A DNA stretch of 64,000 nucleotides from Patiria pectinifera (lineage: Eukaryota > Echinodermata > Asteroidea > Valvatida > Asterinidae). The DNA lies in contig CM057146.1 in NCBI GenBank assembly GCA_029964075.1, positions 5,165,501 to 5,229,500 of the forward strand. The letters run 5' to 3'. Below are positions 60,640-64,000 of the stretch, piece after piece. The notes below the pieces were generated by a model. That model was not told where the DNA came from. It did not search any database and saw nothing but the letters and a program-made list of their open reading frames with translations. The translations under genes were made by a program, and so were the position numbers. Positions within the stretch are counted from its first letter, which is position 1, and every line of letters begins with the position of its first letter.

Positions 60640-61040
60640 AATCGATGGGGGACGAGGGGACACGTCCCCCACTTTTTTGGGGGAGATATCATATCGTTTG
60701 CCCCCCCCCCCCACACTTTTTTCGTCCCCGAATAAATTGTAGCCTATATTTGATTCCATAGCTCAGAACTGATTTAAGGACTCCAAACACGAAGATGATG
60801 TTTAAATGATGATCTTTTGCTAAAAAAAACATGGTAAAGTTGTCAGAAATTGCCTCATATCGCACCACAGAGCATCTAGAATCCAACATTTTTCGGGGCC
60901 ACGAACTCCACGCCGTAATTAGGGCTTCGCGGTGGCATAAGTTCTGATCAAAGTATGTCCCTCCCCCCTACTTTTGAGAAGCGATTGACGCCCTTGTTTA
61001 CTCCCCTCCCCCCTGGAAAATCCCGGATCCGCCCATATTG
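60640..61040 (-). mobile_element. Transposon fragment, reverse copy of the 18557 family
   Basis: Read in reverse it starts GGGCGGATCCGGGATTTTCC with a poly(G) tract and then shows GAGGCAATTTCTGAC and GGTGCGAT segments shared with 18557-18745. It also contains a second poly(C) tract at about 60700-60712. More of the element is preserved here than at 18.6 kb. Confidence 0.65.
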
Positions 61041-61324
61041 GGGAACTTGGGGAATATTTTCTATTTTTGAGGTGGAATTTGCGTATGGTTGATGTAAAAT
61101 TCAAGATTATAATGGATTTTGCCCTACACTGGTGTATACTCGGTGTTGTGTGATTGTGAAAAGTCACTCTGGTCGGACTCGAACCTACGATCGACCTCCT
61201 ACCTGCATTCTTTAGTGAAGAGGTGTTTTTCACTCAGAATGTACAAAGTCATGTAGGCCCCTATGTTTCCTAATGTCTGTGTTGTCAATATATGGAATTA
61301 AGCAATGAATAAACATATCTATTT

Positions 61325-61660
61325 GAGGCAACAGTGACGTGGGTTCGAGCCCGCCGGCGGACACTTGTGCCCTTAAGCAAGGTACTTAACCATTCTTGCT
61401 TCGTCCTTCGGATGGGACATAAAAGCCGTAGGTCCCGTGTGTTGTGTAATGCACGTTAAAGAACCCAGTAACACTTCTCGCTAAGAGAAGGGGTTCGCCC
61501 CGGTGTCCTGGCAGTGGCCACAGCACCTTATAAACCCTTATAAGGTTCTACATAATGGGTCTCATAATTTCTCATGTACTTCATGCATCTAATAATATAG
61601 ACATAACTCCCAGTGCCTTGAGTACCTATACTCCGTTGCGATAATGCCTGAATAGGTTTC
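61325..61660 (+). mobile_element. tRNA-derived SINE, family A copy 2
   Basis: The box-B-like GGGTTCGAGCCCG (about 61340) is followed by the family A body (CGTCCTTCGGATGGGACA; GTAGGTCCCGTGTGTTGTG; GAGAAGGGGTTCGCCCCGG; GTGCCTTGAGTACC). It corresponds closely to 16510-16940 but lacks the box A half of the head. Confidence 0.8.
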
Positions 61661-62361
61661 TGCAACCATGGAGGAAGGAATAGACGTCACCATACAGATA
61701 CATACAGATATACAGAAGCAGGACACTCATGCGGTCGGTCGGTCAGTTTTTGTTGATGGACTTGGACGTGTTTGGCTCAATGGATCGTTTAGTTGAATTG
61801 ATTTCACAATTTAAGGTCCGCTCTTTTTCTTCTTCTTTTTTTTCCCTTTTTTTTTTAAATTAAATATCCACATAAAGGTTTTGGCACATCTTCTAAAGTT
61901 CAATTGACTGTGTGTGCAAGCTTACGTGTACGCTCATAGCGTTTTTATAATCCCTTTCCATACACAGAAATATATAATAGGGCCTGAGGTTTATAAGATT
62001 TCAATGGAAGTAGCTGCATGAACGGCTTTTCATTGAAGCTTTGAAGGACTTTGCCTGTATGTCCTGCTGGGTCCCTAACATTAACACGCGATACGGGTCA
62101 ATGGTTATCGCTATTTGCTCAACACCTATATAGTAACCTATACAGTTTGTACCCTTCAACTGTGTCTGATAAAATGGCGGGTATTTTTCTAGTAAGTGGT
62201 TATTGAAAGACCGCCACATGCATTTCGTATACACGGTAACTGTCCAACTTGTGAGCTGATGATACCATTCTACCTCCGTGTTGATACCGAGTGACTCCAT
62301 GCGTTGCCGGTCGAACATGTACGCCCAATTATTCTGCGTCCTACAATGTTGCAATGCTACA

Positions 62362-63943
62362 ATGACTTTGCTGTCGGCGGAGTTGACAGGTACCGAGATA
62401 GACAGCAGAGAATCGGGCCCGGTGAATGTCCGGTTGTCAGAATGGCTCTGGAGGGGAAGCGAGAGTCAGGCTCTAGCCCAAGAGGCGCTGCATTCCGGGT
62501 TCATAAAGGGAATCAAGTCAGGCCTGCTGGATCCCAGACATTTTGGTAATTATGAGCTACACGTATGACTGAATGCATTCGTAAATGTATGGAAGATGTT
62601 GACGAGTAACTTTTGAAAACAGAGGGATAATTGAGGAGCTAGTGCTTGTATTGGTGAGGTTGGTTGGTCGGTCGGTCGGCTGGCCGGCCGAATTGCTTAC
62701 TGGCTGCGTGGTCGGCTGCCAGGCTGGTTGGTTGGATTCTTTGTTGGTTTGATGAGTGGTCGGCCATAGTTTGCTGACTGGTTGGCCGGTTGACTGACTA
62801 CTGCTAGGTGGCCTGCATTGCTCGCCAGCAGTAGTTACAGTGTATTAAGCTGGCTGAGTGACTGACTGCTTTAGTTGGCTGGCTATTGCTGGCTATGGCT
62901 AGCTGGTTGGGTTATACTTATATTGGCCGGTCGACTGTTTGGCTGGCTGCAGGGTGGCTGGTTGGCTGGTTGGCTGTCTGGCGGTTCATCAAGCTGTTTG
63001 AGTGGTTGGTTTGCTGGCTGGCCGGAGTATCCACCTGGTTTGACGGTTGGCTGCAGACTGGTTGGCGGGTTGACTAGGCCTACCTGACTTGCAGACATAT
63101 GCCTGCTTAAAATGGCTGGTTGGCTGCTTGACTTGCTGCAGGGTTGGCTGGATTGGTGGTTGGCTGCTTGGCTGGCTGACAGGCTGGTCGGCGCTCGGCT
63201 ATCATGAGCTGACTGGCTGGCGGCTGGCTGGCTGGCTAGCTGACTCCCCGACTCCCCGATTGCTGGCCGTTTGGCTGGCTGGCCAGTGACTGCAGGTTGA
63301 CTGTTGGGCCAGCTGAGCTAGCTGGCTGATGACTGGTTGGCGATTGTTTGACTATATCTAACTGGCTGGCTGACTGACTGATTGTTGACTATTTGCCTGG
63401 CTGCAGGCAGACTGCATACGGCTCAAGCGCTGACTGGTTGGCGGTTTGACTAGCTGGCAGAAGTTGACTGCTTGTTATACCTGTTTGACTTGTTTGATAG
63501 GTATTGCTGTTAGGCTGACCGGCTGATTGTTGGCTCGGACTGATCTTTGCAATGGCAAGGCTATAGCTGCTGGCTGTCTGACTACTTGGTACTTGGTTGG
63601 TGGTCCTCCAAAATATTCCATCTAGGGAATTTAAACTTGAGGTGTGGTGTGGTGAGAGTGGTCGAGATTAAATGTTGTCACAAAGAGCATTCTTAAAGGA
63701 GTCTGTATTTGTGAGCGCCACTGTTGGCGGTTTTATTTCTTTTTGTCTATTATTAAAAGCTTGCGTCTTTCTCCTATATTTACATTTTCATTTCAATCGA
63801 CTTGATTTTGCAGGTAGCTTTTTCGTTCAGGATGCTGTTTTCTGTTTCCACGTTGTACAGCATCTCAAGATTGCACTGCAGAAATATCCCAGTGATTCTA
63901 CACTTACTGCCGTCTTGCAAGAACAAATAAGAACTAACGAAAG
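62362..63943 (+). CDS. TENA/heme-oxygenase-like fold protein (partial, runs off window)
   Basis: Two exons: 62362-62545 (start MTLLSAELTGTE; an acceptor at 62389 is an alternative) and 63814-63943, joined in phase 1. The second ends at a GTAAGT donor in phase 2, so more exons lie beyond the window. The joined product reads LAQEALHSGFIKGIKSG, then LLDPRHFG, then SFFVQDAVFCFH. This has the layout of the first helices of TENA/PQQC-type proteins (hPFvqGLadGtL....F..YlvQDy.f), which include thiaminase II and other helical-bundle enzymes. The catalytic residues would be further downstream, so no reaction can be assigned. No signal peptide is obvious. The intron between the exons is largely the GGCT/GGTT satellite. 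Confidence 0.65.
62655..63560. repeat. GGCTGGTT-type degenerate satellite inside an intron
   Basis: About 900 bp dominated by TTGGCTGG, TGGCTGAC and GGTCGGTCGG words, with a loose 4-bp period (GGCT/GGTT) and interspersed GACT. Open frames on both strands (W/G/L-rich on plus, Q/P/N-rich on minus) are translations of the repeat. It fills most of the 1.27 kb intron of the TENA-like gene. Confidence 0.85.
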
Positions 63944-64000
63944 GTAAGTTACCGATTTCCTTTTACAACTTAATCAAGGCGTGTTACTCATTGCGCATTG

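Noticed and set aside
62875..63289. W/G/L-rich frames on plus and Q/P-rich frame on minus
   Set aside because: They are translations of the GGCT/GGTT satellite; all frames are open because the repeat lacks stop words.

Overview
The window is animal nuclear DNA, most likely from a marine deuterostome invertebrate (echinoderm or hemichordate grade). This rests on small exons with GT-AG introns, non-coding DNA packed with tRNA-derived SINEs, MITEs and foldback repeats, a 7TM receptor with a somatomedin-B domain, a C-type lectin joined to a PAN domain, and a clear orthologue of animal SCPEP1. The species cannot be named from sequence alone. Nothing looks bacterial: there are no operons, Shine-Dalgarno sites or CRISPR arrays.

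Layout. 0-2.7 kb: repeats, then a secreted C-type lectin/PAN protein on the minus strand. 5.1-11.8 kb: a four-exon class-B-like 7TM receptor on the minus strand. Its signal-peptide exon (11839-11764) is separated from the body by a 2.8 kb intron full of palindromic elements, including a 1 kb foldback with 7+7 tandem units. 13-16 kb: short TIR elements, a SINE, and a broken second copy of the lectin on the minus strand. 16-31 kb: no convincing gene; SINEs, MITEs, simple repeats and a 264-bp tandem duplication. 31.1-32.4 kb: a three-exon Ly6/uPAR (LU) GPI-anchored protein on the plus strand. 36-40 kb: duplications and a tentative small secreted protein whose last exon lies inside repeats. 40.6-58.1 kb: a complete 14-exon SCPEP1-type serine carboxypeptidase on the plus strand, 445 residues, with the catalytic triad intact. 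58-62 kb: MITEs and a SINE. 62.4-63.9 kb: two exons of a TENA/heme-oxygenase-like protein that runs out of the window, split by a GGCT/GGTT-rich satellite.

The genes do not form a pathway. The lectin, the receptor and the LU protein are secreted or cell-surface proteins, and the carboxypeptidase is expected in the lysosomal/secretory route. The most striking feature is how repeats interact with exons: a minisatellite that multiplies the splice donor of SCPEP1 exon 9, two copies of one TTAA-flanked MITE around its last exon, a foldback ending 29 bp from a receptor splice donor, and a foldback abutting a truncated lectin copy. Exon boundaries were set by hand from reading frame, splice consensus and, for SCPEP1, recalled similarity to the mammalian protein.
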